DNA of 40,166 bases from a virus. Position numbers and translations under genes: made by a program. Shown here one piece after another: positions 31,624 to 38,406 of the stretch (positions are counted from its first letter, which is position 1; each line of letters begins with the position of its first letter). The notes below the pieces were generated by a model. The model was not told the DNA's origin. It did no database searches and saw only the letters and a program-made list of their open reading frames with translations. The DNA is taken from positions 1-40,166 of IMG/VR virus record IMGVR_UViG_3300044821_000021; one strand, written 5' to 3'.

Positions 31624-32166
31624 CTAATCCTTTTGGAAGAAGTGAGTCCACACCTGGTATATGGCTAAAAAAAAACCATCGTCAATAGGGTACTCGTATA
31701 TTTTTGCTTGATGACCATGTTTGTTAAGATGAAGAAAGTAGATCTTGCGTATGTCATGGCCTGCTTTCTTTGCTAGATAGGCGTAGGCACATCCCTGTGC
31801 TTTCCATGTCTTGGATGGTCTATTTGAAGTCTTTATATCTACGATAGCAAGACCGTCTGGTGTTTTAATGATTAGGTCAACTTGTCCCGTAATCTTTAAC
31901 TCATCATCCCAAAACCGTTGCTCCATCATTATGACTTCATGGCCCAGACTCCACCACTTCTTAAAGGAGTCAATATATCCACTGGTCTCATCATCAGTTC
32001 CAATCTCTCCGATGTCTTGCATTATCCCTTCACAGATCTTATGAACTTTGGTTCCTCTCTCTGCTGCATGGGATACAATGTTAGCATCGATCTTGTCTAA
32101 CCCGGAGAAAGGGTAGAGAATATTTGTGACGCGGTTATAGTTTTCTCTAGTGTTTTTGTCTTTCAC
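31624..32166 (-). CDS. PD-(D/E)XK nuclease (RecB/Cas4-like)
   Basis: The 180-residue protein shows the motifs of the superfamily in order: ERGTKVH with H42; ITGQVDLII with D97; LAIVDIKTS with D110 and K112; and a following AQGCAYAY (Q124...Y) as in RecB motif 3. Such phage enzymes resect DNA ends for ERF-type annealing. It lies two genes upstream of erf in the same operon and overlaps the preceding small membrane gene by 4 bases. No iron-sulphur cysteine cluster is visible. Confidence 0.85.
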   Translation of the reverse strand: MKDKNTRENYNRVTNILYPFSGLDKIDANIVSHAAERGTKVHKICEGIMQDIGEIGTDDETSGYIDSFKKWWSLGHEVIMMEQRFWDDELKITGQVDLIIKTPDGLAIVDIKTSNRPSKTWKAQGCAYAYLAKKAGHDIRKIYFLHLNKHGHQAKIYEYPIDDGFFLAIYQVWTHFFQKD

Positions 32167-32348
32167 GATGTAGAGTTTGTTTTAATTGTTTTAAAAGTAA
32201 GCTTTGGTGTATATGCGACAGTACTAACAGGATCTTTATATGCAATGAAGATTGCGAAAGTAATCACGAGAATGAGAAACAATAAGATAGCTAGAAGCAC
32301 ATATCTTTTGTTGATTCCTTCCATGATTTCCTTCCACACTTCGCGCAT
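32163..32348 (-). CDS. Small single-pass membrane protein (61 aa)
   Basis: The product has a basic N-terminal start, one strong transmembrane helix (about 16-36) and a Thr/Lys-rich C-terminal tail. It is the first gene of the leftward recombination operon and overlaps the nuclease start. Function unknown. Confidence 0.65.
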   Translation of the reverse strand: MREVWKEIMEGINKRYVLLAILLFLILVITFAIFIAYKDPVSTVAYTPKLTFKTIKTNSTS

Positions 32349-32403
32349 TTTCTGAACCGAGTGTAAATCTTTATTTTAAACACAACCTAGCAGAAAAGTT
32401 TTG

Positions 32404-32414
32404 CTTGTGACAAG
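32404..32414. promoter_or_regulatory. Palindrome CTTGTGACAAG in a divergent promoter region
   Basis: An 11-base palindrome lies between the divergent recombination (32348) and replication (32442) operons. On the plus strand, TTGCTT with TAACAT 17 bases later forms a fair promoter around it; on the minus strand, TTGTCA overlaps it. An upstream TGTAAATC-TTTATTTTAA (32362-32379) resembles the elements at 3667 and 5979. A repressor or activator could control both operons here. Confidence 0.4.
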
Positions 32415-32441
32415 TTATTTTTTTAACATGCGTGATATTTT

Positions 32442-32762
32442 ATGATTGATGTCTTGAAAGCAGAAGTGAAAGTTAATGACACAAGAATTGGAATAGTTGA
32501 CGTAATGTACTATGACTTAGTTGTTTACTGTGATATATGTTTATATAAGAACGAAAATCTCTGGATTAGAATGCCTGAAGTGTGGTTAACACCAGAAAGA
32601 AAGAAACGTTTTAACTCATGGCCTCAAAAGTGCAAATCAGATCACTTTCAGAATGTAGTTTTAAAAAAAGTATTTGACATGATAGGCTTAACTTTAGAGA
32701 TTGCCATAGAAAAACGAAAAGAGTTTATAAACAAGAAACGAAAACAAAAAAATAGCTCCTAG
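32442..32762 (+). CDS. Possible SpoVG-like DNA-binding protein (106 aa)
   Basis: Residues 1-80 give the pattern of SpoVG-type proteins: alternating strands, a VYCDICLYKNENLWIRMPE stretch, then a basic loop, and a helix with HFQNVVLKKVFDMIG. The last 20 residues are strongly basic. SpoVG proteins bind DNA or RNA and regulate genes; the match is structural and only tentative. First gene of the replication operon. Its stop lies in the hairpin at 32753. Confidence 0.6.
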   Translation: MIDVLKAEVKVNDTRIGIVDVMYYDLVVYCDICLYKNENLWIRMPEVWLTPERKKRFNSWPQKCKSDHFQNVVLKKVFDMIGLTLEIAIEKRKEFINKKRKQKNSS

Positions 32763-32781
32763 GTTTTACACCTAGAAGCTA
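32741..32781 (-). terminator. Intrinsic terminator, minus strand
   Basis: Bases 32753-32764 and 32770-32781 form a 12-bp stem with a 5-base loop. On the minus strand the stem is unbroken, with one G-U pair; on the plus strand that position is a C/A mismatch. On the minus strand it is followed by TTTTTTTGTTTT. This is a classic intrinsic terminator for a leftward RNA, and no leftward protein gene explains it. It directly abuts the folded element at 32784-32899. Confidence 0.75.
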
Positions 32782-32783
32782 TA

Positions 32784-32899
32784 GACTTAATGAAAACTAT
32801 CTGTCTGTCTGAAAAATGATTCCCGGCAAGGAATCTAGATAAGATCGTAAGATCGAGGACCCAATACCTCCGATTTTATCCAGATAGCATCATTAAGTC
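32784..32899 (-). ncRNA. Candidate structured RNA: three-way junction with 17-bp closing stem
   Basis: Closing stem: 32784-32793 with 32890-32899 (10 bp) and 32797-32803 with 32881-32887 (7 bp), separated by a small internal loop. Arm 1: 32818-32823 with 32830-32835 (6 bp, loop CGGCAA). Arm 2: 32838-32847 with 32871-32880 (10 bp), a 7-base bulge, then 32855-32858 with 32867-32870, loop ACCCAATA. The terminator at 32753-32781 begins 2 bases beyond, favouring a minus-strand RNA of about 160 bases. Arm 2 has one G-T pair that is better on the plus strand, so a plus-strand leader for 32925 is the alternative. A TATAAA (minus, 32930-32935) is the best -10 candidate, with no good -35. Confidence 0.55.
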
Positions 32900-32908
32900 C
32901 AGAGTAAA

Positions 32909-32923
32909 GTTCTTTTGGAGAAC
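32909..32923 (+). promoter_or_regulatory. Hairpin over the ribosome site of the 32925 gene
   Basis: GTTCT and AGAAC form a 5-bp stem with loop TTTGG, so the GGAGA ribosome site is partly paired one base before ATG 32925. It could lower or regulate translation; a leftward RNA from 32930 would be antisense to it. Confidence 0.35.
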
Positions 32924-32924
32924 C

Positions 32925-33197
32925 ATGGATTTATATGCTATTACCTCACAAGAGATCCTGGAAAGGATTTCACGTCATTGTCCTGAAGCATTATCTACAT
33001 ATTTACAATGTATAAACAGAGCAGATTCTAACGGAAGTATCTACTTCTCTAAGAGTTTAGTCGAAATTGACATGTCTGAAAAATGGGCTAAGTTCAGAAA
33101 TAGAATCAAGAAATTGGCCTTAGAGAACCTTCTGGAATGGCATCCATTTAATGATGGCATATCAGTAACTTTGGTGGACCATAATGAAAATGAGTAA
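32925..33197 (+). CDS. Small winged-helix-like phage protein (90 aa)
   Basis: The product begins MDLYAITSQEILERISRHCPE and continues with helices and a basic stretch (KFRNRIKKLALENLLEWHPF), a layout like a small winged-helix DNA-binding protein of the early region. It overlaps the next gene by 14 bases. Its start region is covered by the hairpin and candidate antisense RNA described alongside. Confidence 0.65.
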   Translation: MDLYAITSQEILERISRHCPEALSTYLQCINRADSNGSIYFSKSLVEIDMSEKWAKFRNRIKKLALENLLEWHPFNDGISVTLVDHNENE

Positions 33198-33468
33198 GCC
33201 GGCTGTTTGTTGTGATAGCTGTTTTGAGAAGATTGCAAATAGAAGTACCAGCGCTGCTAGGCTCTGGCTTGACTTATGCGATCTAGAAATTGCTTCACAA
33301 GGCTTATTTGGTTTAAAGATTAAAGATTCCTCTGTGTTGCGTATCTTAGAACTTCTTGGATTCATTCTAACGACAGATTCCTCAAATGTACTTATGGTTA
33401 AGGTCAACGGCAAGAAGACTGATGCTATGGGAACATATTTCTGTGGAGGCAAGTGCGATGAAGTCTGA
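33184..33468 (+). CDS. Small Cys-cluster protein (94 aa)
   Basis: Contains VCCDSCF near the N-terminus (Cys9, 10, 13) and YFCGGKC near the C-terminus (Cys87, 91), which could together bind one zinc ion around a helical core. GGTGGA precedes ATG 33184 at 5-base spacing; ATG 33190 is an alternative. It overlaps both neighbours. Likely an early regulatory protein; family unnamed. Confidence 0.65.
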   Translation: MKMSKPAVCCDSCFEKIANRSTSAARLWLDLCDLEIASQGLFGLKIKDSSVLRILELLGFILTTDSSNVLMVKVNGKKTDAMGTYFCGGKCDEV

Positions 33469-33766
33469 TCTAAAGATATGCAGTAAATGCAACTGCGCTA
33501 AGACCATGGATAGTGATTTCTATCTATGTCAAGGCAAGGTTCGCAGTGAATGTAAGAAATGTACCATCAAGAAGAACGTTCGCTATCAGCGTCGAGTAAA
33601 AGCGTGGAAACACCGTTATGTCGACAATGATGAGAAGCGTTCCTACATGATTGAGTACTATGCAGCGAACAAAGAAAAATTCGCTGCATACCGAGCTAAA
33701 CGTAAAGCAAAGTTTCCTGACTACCATAAAGAGTATGCCAGGAAACGCAAAAATGAAAAACCATAA
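33458..33766 (+). CDS. Zinc-ribbon protein with HNH-associated-type N-terminus (102 aa)
   Basis: Start ATG 33458 has GGAGG 9 bases upstream; a longer frame exists but lacks such a site. The product has CSKC (Cys8, Cys11) and CKKC (Cys32, Cys35), then a basic helical tail with YYAANKEKFAAYRAKRKAKF. This pattern is seen at the N-terminus of phage HNH endonucleases, but no HNH catalytic motif is present, so it may be a nuclease remnant or a stand-alone DNA-binding protein. Confidence 0.65.
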   Translation: MKSDLKICSKCNCAKTMDSDFYLCQGKVRSECKKCTIKKNVRYQRRVKAWKHRYVDNDEKRSYMIEYYAANKEKFAAYRAKRKAKFPDYHKEYARKRKNEKP

Positions 33767-33799
33767 CAAAAATATGCCTGGATCGAACTCCCAGGCATA
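33767..33799 (-). terminator. Hairpin with minus-strand T-tract
   Basis: TATGCCTGG (33773-33781) and CCAGGCATA (33791-33799) form a perfect 9-bp stem with a 9-base loop; on the minus strand TTTTTG follows. On the plus strand AAAAGG follows, so it would stop leftward antisense transcripts rather than the operon. It sits between the zinc-ribbon and initiator genes. Confidence 0.5.
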
Positions 33800-33810
33800 A
33801 AAGGATATCC

Positions 33811-34815
33811 ATGAATGCTGATGTCAGTATAGATAATCAAACTTTACCAGTCAACAATGAAGATAAAAGAAGCACGATTATTCGCGTGGTTCATAATAGA
33901 GAAAATCCCTTTGTCCAGTTAAATAAACAAGCTTTATGGGATACAAACCTTTCTTTAAAAGCCGTAGGTTTATGGGCTAGATGTATGTCTCGTCCAAATG
34001 ATTGGCGATTCTGTATTAAAGAATTAGTAGGTAAGTGCAAGGAAGGAAGAAAATCTATAGACAACGCAATGAAGGAATTGATTCAAGCTGGATACGCTTA
34101 TAGATTAGAATATTCTGAAAGACAGGAAGATGGAAAGTACAAAACTTCTGGAGTAGAATATGTCTTCTTCGAATTCCCCGCTACTCAACAAGAAAAAGAT
34201 GAACAACAAGAGACTTTCAAAAAAAGTTTCCAGAATTCCCTTTTCGGAAAATCCCGTTACGGAAAATCCCGAAAGGAGCACCTACTAATATATAATCCTA
34301 CAGAAATAGATCTAACGGAAAAAGAATTAACTCCTCCTATACCTCCTCAATCTCCCGATCTGCCCAAACAGTCAAATGGAGAAAAAGCAAACGCTGTCGC
34401 TGAGGAGAGTTTAGATAAATCTTCTAAACCTAAAGAAAAAAGAGCAAAGCAAGAATTCACTCCAAAAGTCCGAGAGGTTGCCAATCAGCTTCTTAATGCA
34501 ATCGTTGCAGCTAATCCAGATTACAAGCCACCTTCAAATCTCACTTCCGTTCTCATGAGCGTTGATCTCATGATTCGCATAGACAACCGAGACCCTGATA
34601 AGATACTTGATGTTTGCCAATGGGCCTTAGCTGATTCGTTCTGGTGTGACAAGATGTGTAAATCTAATCCTGCTGATTACCTACGCAAAGAGTTCGCAAG
34701 ATTCTCTATGAAGATGAATGTAAAACCTGAGAAGAAAGAACGTAAGTTTGCACCATCTTCACGAGAAGAAAGAACTAATGCTATTGCTGAAGAAATGGAG
34801 AGAAATGCCATATGA
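33811..34815 (+). CDS. Replication initiator protein (N-terminal winged helix)
   Basis: The 334-residue protein has an N-terminal winged-helix domain (about 35-110) with LSLKAVGLWARCMSRPNDW and a recognition-helix region GRKSIDNAMKELIQAGY. A low-complexity Pro/Lys linker (about 175-220) and a helical C-terminal domain (225-310) with DPDKILDVCQWALADSFWCDK follow, as in phage initiators that pair with a DnaC-like loader. The next gene is such a loader, overlapping by 4 bases. Two 12-base direct repeats inside the gene (34245-34271) may be the origin. Confidence 0.75.
   Translation: MNADVSIDNQTLPVNNEDKRSTIIRVVHNRENPFVQLNKQALWDTNLSLKAVGLWARCMSRPNDWRFCIKELVGKCKEGRKSIDNAMKELIQAGYAYRLEYSERQEDGKYKTSGVEYVFFEFPATQQEKDEQQETFKKSFQNSLFGKSRYGKSRKEHLLIYNPTEIDLTEKELTPPIPPQSPDLPKQSNGEKANAVAEESLDKSSKPKEKRAKQEFTPKVREVANQLLNAIVAANPDYKPPSNLTSVLMSVDLMIRIDNRDPDKILDVCQWALADSFWCDKMCKSNPADYLRKEFARFSMKMNVKPEKKERKFAPSSREERTNAIAEEMERNAI
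34245..34271. other. Candidate replication origin: direct repeats in the initiator gene
   Basis: CGGAAAATCCCG occurs at 34245-34256 and 34260-34271 (15-base period), encoding a repeated GKSR. Lambda-type phages keep their origin as repeats within the initiator gene. AT-rich sequence lies on both sides. Only two exact copies are visible, so this is suggestive. Confidence 0.4.
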
Positions 34816-35645
34816 AAACACTAAATTCAATAGCTAGAGATTCTCTTCCTCCTGTAAGCGAAGGTAAAATCGTTGATATGATTGCTGTTTTAGGTGGGTA
34901 TAGAAAACTAGGAGCTCCCACTCTTTCAACAGAACTCAAATGCATGATATGCGAAGGCAAAGAGCATTACACGCCACTTGTTGACCCAAAGATAGACGCA
35001 ACTAGAGTATGGATCTGCGCAAAAGGCGATTGCGTGACCAACAGCAAACAAAATACGTTAAAGGCTACCACCACACCAGTCACATCACAAAGATGCGTGC
35101 AATGGCCTTTATTTTGCGAAATGAACGGTATTGGAGATGAGCATCATAATGTTAAGTTTGAAAACATACAACAATCAAGCGGTAAAATCGATTATCTACT
35201 TAAGTTTGCTAATAAACCTAGGGGTATTATCCTCATGGAAGGTGATCCCGGATCAGGCAAAACTTATGCGTCCATGGCTACTGCCGAGTTTTTCACTAGA
35301 ACGAACTCGTCGTGTATCTTCACTACCCAGAAACAAATGCTTAGTAACTGGTTAGATACTTTTAAAAGTGACAGGGTTAGTAATTATATACCTAAGCTAA
35401 TGGAATGTAGTTTTCTTGTGATTGATGATTTCGGTACAGGAGATGTTTCACCTGGTTTCATGAGCTTCTTTATGGACCTAATAAACACTAGAATGCAATG
35501 GACAACTAGAGGAACCATTATAACAACTAACCTAGATTCAAAAAGATTCACTTCATTCTGTGGAGAAGCTTTATCAGATAGAATAAACACAGGTCAACAA
35601 ATGAAGTTTGAAAGTAAAACAAGAAGAACTAAAACAATATTATAA
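34812..35645 (+). CDS. DnaC/DnaI-like helicase loader ATPase
   Basis: The 277-residue AAA+ protein has Walker A GDPGSGKT (144-151) and Walker B LVIDD (202-206), then a sensor-type ITTNL segment. The N-terminal part carries four cysteines (CMIC 44-47, CAKGDC 69-74) suitable for a zinc finger. Such loaders place the host replicative helicase on the origin bound by the initiator encoded just upstream. Overlaps the initiator gene by 4 bases. Confidence 0.85.
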   Translation: MKTLNSIARDSLPPVSEGKIVDMIAVLGGYRKLGAPTLSTELKCMICEGKEHYTPLVDPKIDATRVWICAKGDCVTNSKQNTLKATTTPVTSQRCVQWPLFCEMNGIGDEHHNVKFENIQQSSGKIDYLLKFANKPRGIILMEGDPGSGKTYASMATAEFFTRTNSSCIFTTQKQMLSNWLDTFKSDRVSNYIPKLMECSFLVIDDFGTGDVSPGFMSFFMDLINTRMQWTTRGTIITTNLDSKRFTSFCGEALSDRINTGQQMKFESKTRRTKTIL

Positions 35646-35659
35646 CAATAGGAAACTAT

Positions 35660-35965
35660 ATGTATAACTTTAAATTTATAAGTCATGAATCATTTCCAGA
35701 AGATCAATACACTAAAGAAATTGTCTATCTAGAAGTTGGAGAGAAAGAAAAATATCGTGTTGGTTACGCAAGAAAGCAATCTAAAAATGGTGGAATGTTT
35801 TGGAGTGTTATAAGTGCTGGTGTAACAAAGAACGGAAATAAGATATATAAAGATTCGTTTATTATAGATAGTAATATACAAAAAGAAGACATTAAAGCTT
35901 TTCTAGAAAGTCGTGGTTGGGAAAAGAAATTAGATGCTAGATATGAAGAAAACCCACCATTCTGA
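35660..35965 (+). CDS. Conserved phage protein of the replication operon (101 aa)
   Basis: The product contains TKEIVYLEVGEKEKYRVGYAR and GGMFWSVISAGVTKNGNKIY, a conserved pattern of a small phage family of unknown function, with a C-terminal helix FLESRGWEKK. It lies between loader and resolvase genes and might bind nucleic acid or accessory factors. AGGAAACT precedes ATG. Confidence 0.65.
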   Translation: MYNFKFISHESFPEDQYTKEIVYLEVGEKEKYRVGYARKQSKNGGMFWSVISAGVTKNGNKIYKDSFIIDSNIQKEDIKAFLESRGWEKKLDARYEENPPF

Positions 35966-35973
35966 GGAATGCA

Positions 35974-36255
35974 ATGAACGAAAAAGAGAAAAAACAGCAT
36001 ATAGATAAGTTTAATAAGGACGTTGCTTGGCTAAAAGCCAATGTTCCAAGAGATGATATATATGAGTTTGCAGAACAAGCTTTAATGGCAGCTGATTTCT
36101 TGATCGGTAGACTTAACGAATGGGTAGATGTAGTGGAAGAATGCGAAGATGATAAAATATTAGAGGCTTGGGTTAAGAACATTATGGGAATACGCATTCT
36201 TAGAGAGAGAGAAAGGTATGGATTTATTGATACAGAGCTAAAGGATATCATTTGA
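35974..36255 (+). CDS. Hypothetical helical protein (93 aa)
   Basis: Soluble, mostly alpha-helical and acidic; begins MNEKEKKQHIDKFNK. Its TGA overlaps the TTG start of rusA (TTGA). No family recognised. Confidence 0.65.
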   Translation: MNEKEKKQHIDKFNKDVAWLKANVPRDDIYEFAEQALMAADFLIGRLNEWVDVVEECEDDKILEAWVKNIMGIRILRERERYGFIDTELKDII

Positions 36256-36893
36256 AAATAGTGATACCAGGAGTCCCAATTCCTCAGGCAAGAATGAGGC
36301 ATTCAAACTTTAAAGGCTTTGTAAAAACATATGACCCAAAGGCTAAAGAAAAGAAAGTCATAAGACATCATCTAGAAAGCAAAAAAACTTTACTTTCATT
36401 TGAGTATCCAAGAATCACTTTTCTGTTTCATATGCCCATTCCTTCATCTATTCGAAAGAGAGACGTAGATCTTTATAACTCAGGGAGACTGAAGCACGAC
36501 AAAAAGCCTGATGTAGATAACTTAGTCAAACTTTACTTAGATTGCTTAGATGGTATTGCAATACATGGAGACCAAAAGGTTTCTCTTGGTCCTTGTATTA
36601 AAGTGTATCATCCTGATCCTAAGACTGTTATATGGATTAATGAGACTACGAAAAAGCTAACTCCTTGGGAATTGGATGTTGCCTTTTTAAACGCTGAAGA
36701 ACCCGATATACCGTCATTTTCTGTACTGGATTACCCTTTCGGTTCTTGTAGCCTTTGGTCTCAAGTTCGTTCGCTATTTGACCGTACGTTAAGCCCTCTT
36801 GATGCCATTGAATCATTAGAGCGACCTGCTCTGCCTCCTGCTTTTCAGGAATTAGAAGATATGGCTTCTTATACGAATGGCATTTATCTTTAG
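36252..36893 (+). CDS. rusA: RusA-family Holliday junction resolvase with antisense-encoded C-terminal extension
   Basis: TTG 36252 is the likely start (AAAGGA 6 bases upstream, TTGA overlap). Residues 1-131 form a complete RusA domain: VIPGVPIPQARMR at the start, KPDVDNLVKLYLDCLDGIAI with D87 and D89, then GDQKV with D107, equivalent to the three catalytic aspartates. Family members are usually about 120-140 residues. Here 82 more residues follow, all lying opposite the 3' end of the recombinase gene. The extension is Pro/Leu-rich and unlike RusA. It resolves branched DNA during replication and recombination. Confidence 0.88.
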   Translation: MKIVIPGVPIPQARMRHSNFKGFVKTYDPKAKEKKVIRHHLESKKTLLSFEYPRITFLFHMPIPSSIRKRDVDLYNSGRLKHDKKPDVDNLVKLYLDCLDGIAIHGDQKVSLGPCIKVYHPDPKTVIWINETTKKLTPWELDVAFLNAEEPDIPSFSVLDYPFGSCSLWSQVRSLFDRTLSPLDAIESLERPALPPAFQELEDMASYTNGIYL

Positions 36894-37377
36894 TCATCTG
36901 CAATCTTGTCTCATCGGTTTTATATCCATACCAAGCAGTTCCAACTTTCTCCATGTTCGCTTGCTTTCTCTTTAAACCTGATATAGTTCGTATGCGTATA
37001 TTGTTTCTCTCTGTCTCTCCTAAGAATGCATAGATGTGGATGTTTGCATTGTCTATATGAGGCTCATAGAGAGATACAACAGTAACACCTTTCTTGATTA
37101 GCTTACTTCTGTATATATAAACCAACTCTTCTCCATCCCTAGCCAATCTGTCTAGCTTATAGATCACTAAGGTATCACCCTTCTTTACGAACTCAAGCAT
37201 CTCTTTAAGCTTAACTCTATCATCCATGGGTATGCGACTGGAAGTCTCTGGCTCATCGAACTGTACGATTTCATCGTCAGGTTGCCTGTTAGCCTCTACA
37301 TACTCAAAGCATTCTTTAATCTGGTTGTCTACAGTTTGCAACTTAGTAGACACTCTACTAAACACTACGTATCGCAT
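36646..37377 (-). CDS. Serine recombinase (resolvase/invertase type)
   Basis: The 243-residue protein has the resolvase catalytic domain: FSRVSTKLQTVDNQ with nucleophile S10, and VIYKLDRLARD with R77 and R80 (positions of the conserved DRLxR). A long helix follows (ETERNNIRIRT), then a C-terminal helix-turn-helix with QEGLTYGQIANELETKG and MTVYRVLQRLKR. The family catalyses inversion, resolution or integration. It is next to an XRE repressor, fitting a lifestyle switch. Its last 82 codons overlap the RusA extension tail to tail. Confidence 0.9.
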   Translation of the reverse strand: MRYVVFSRVSTKLQTVDNQIKECFEYVEANRQPDDEIVQFDEPETSSRIPMDDRVKLKEMLEFVKKGDTLVIYKLDRLARDGEELVYIYRSKLIKKGVTVVSLYEPHIDNANIHIYAFLGETERNNIRIRTISGLKRKQANMEKVGTAWYGYKTDETRLQMTKDKCHSYKKPYLLIPEKQEAEQVALMIQWHQEGLTYGQIANELETKGYKNRKGNPVQKMTVYRVLQRLKRQHPIPKELAFS

Positions 37378-37709
37378 TTCTTAACTTTTGGTTTTCTGAT
37401 CATTGATCTCGCTTTAGTCAACTCAATCATTTTTAGTTTATCAACCATCACAGGAACGTTAAAATCATCTGGAAGAAGCTCTAAAACACCATATAATTGA
37501 TCATAATATAGTTTAATGTCTCTATCTATGTCCCATATAATTGTATTAGCTCTAGAGCATAAATCATCCTTGTTTCCAAATATACCGATCTCAATAGCTC
37601 TAGCATGAAAGGTTCTTAATGTTTCGAGAGAGATAATACCTGCTCCTAATGACATTGCATAGTCCTCAAGACTTTTCATTTTCTTTGCGTCTACATACGT
37701 ATGATCCAC
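37365..37709 (-). CDS. Hypothetical protein between repressor and recombinase (114 aa)
   Basis: GAGG lies 7 bases before GTG 37709 (leftward); ATG 37679 gives a protein ten residues shorter without a ribosome site. The product is helical, including SLETLRTFHARAIEIGIFG and ARANTIIWDI-like stretches, and ends overlapping the recombinase start by 13 bases. It may be a regulatory partner; no family recognised. Confidence 0.6.
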   Translation of the reverse strand: MDHTYVDAKKMKSLEDYAMSLGAGIISLETLRTFHARAIEIGIFGNKDDLCSRANTIIWDIDRDIKLYYDQLYGVLELLPDDFNVPVMVDKLKMIELTKARSMIRKPKVKKCDT

Positions 37710-37875
37710 TCTTTGACCTCAGTTCTTTAAGTTCTTTGATGTATAGTCTAGATGGAGCAGTCTTTCCATTCTCCCATCTATTCACCGTTACTACTGTCGT
37801 TCCAAGCAATTGGGCAAACTTCTCTTGAGACACACATAACTTCTTTCGTATCTCCATTATTTCTTCTGGTGTCAT
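37666..37875 (-). CDS. XRE-family helix-turn-helix regulator
   Basis: The 69-residue protein is a single lambda-repressor-like domain: MEIRKKLCVSQEKFAQLLGTTVV and then TVNRWENGKTAPS, the typical XRE helix-turn-helix (about 15-38). It likely represses early promoters, possibly via one of the palindromes listed here. It is coupled to its neighbours and lies just before the recombinase pair. Confidence 0.88.
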   Translation of the reverse strand: MTPEEIMEIRKKLCVSQEKFAQLLGTTVVTVNRWENGKTAPSRLYIKELKELRSKSGSYVCRRKENEKS

Positions 37876-38183
37876 CTTCCCTCGCTTAACTTTCTAAACA
37901 ATTCAGCCACTCTGATTTTCCTAAACTCTTGATCTACAAATGGATGCTCTCCATCACTATCGTATGCAAAGTAAAGTTCGTTTAACGACCATTCACGTGT
38001 ATGAACATATGGCGTACTCATTAAACATTGAATTGTATCCTCATCTGTTGGGTTTAATGCATATATATAGCATGCCCATTGAGATGAGTTGTAAATAAAC
38101 TTTACTTCGGAATAACAATTCATGGAGTCCGCACGCGGACCCCAGTTAGCTATTAAGGATTGCTTAATAGATTCACTTAGCAT
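37872..38183 (-). CDS. Conserved-type phage protein (103 aa)
   Basis: I choose ATG 38183 (leftward) because GAGGA stands 7 bases upstream and it overlaps the prior stop; an ATG at 38204 would add seven residues. The product has MNCYSEVKFIYNSSQWACYIYALNP-type sequence and EWSLNELYFAYDSDGEHPFVDQEFR, a pattern I associate with a widespread phage/bacterial family of unknown function. Part of the regulatory operon. Confidence 0.65.
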   Translation of the reverse strand: MLSESIKQSLIANWGPRADSMNCYSEVKFIYNSSQWACYIYALNPTDEDTIQCLMSTPYVHTREWSLNELYFAYDSDGEHPFVDQEFRKIRVAELFRKLSEGR

Positions 38184-38404
38184 TTCTTTTCCTCTATAGC
38201 GCATAATCTCATTTTAAACTCTAGGTCTTGCATAGCTAACTTTGTATGAAAATCTTTCATTTCTTGTTGAATACTTCTAATAATCTCTAGAGTTTCTTTT
38301 CTTTGTTCTTCAAACTTCTTATCTAGATTTAGATACAAAGCAACAACGGTCCCCAGGTTGGTCATCATAATAGCAAATATAGCCAACACTTGTGTCCAAT
38401 CCAT
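38177..38404 (-). CDS. Small membrane-anchored coiled-coil protein (paralogue of 21397-21627)
   Basis: A strong AAGGAG precedes ATG 38404 (leftward). The 75-residue product has one transmembrane helix (about 5-26), then a charged coil with IRSIQQEMKDFHTKL, shared with the 21397 product, and ends CAIEEKKC. Its presence in the regulatory operon, while the second copy lies beside tail genes, suggests an early/late pair. Function unknown. Confidence 0.7.
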   Translation of the reverse strand: MDWTQVLAIFAIMMTNLGTVVALYLNLDKKFEEQRKETLEIIRSIQQEMKDFHTKLAMQDLEFKMRLCAIEEKKC

Positions 38405-38406
38405 AT

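Noticed and set aside
32784-32899. tRNA or hammerhead ribozyme
   Set aside because: Three-way junction but no T-loop consensus, no anticodon-arm geometry, and no CUGAUGA/GAAA hammerhead core on either strand.
33386-33457. Upstream start for the zinc-ribbon gene
   Set aside because: It lies within the preceding gene; ATG 33458 has GGAGG upstream and matches the Cys-motif family layout.
33767-33799. tRNA 3' end or attachment site, because the minus strand contains GAGTTCGATCC in a hairpin
   Set aside because: The loop is 9 bases and the stem does not give a proper 5-bp T-arm plus acceptor; no rest of a tRNA is adjacent. Interpreted as a terminator hairpin.
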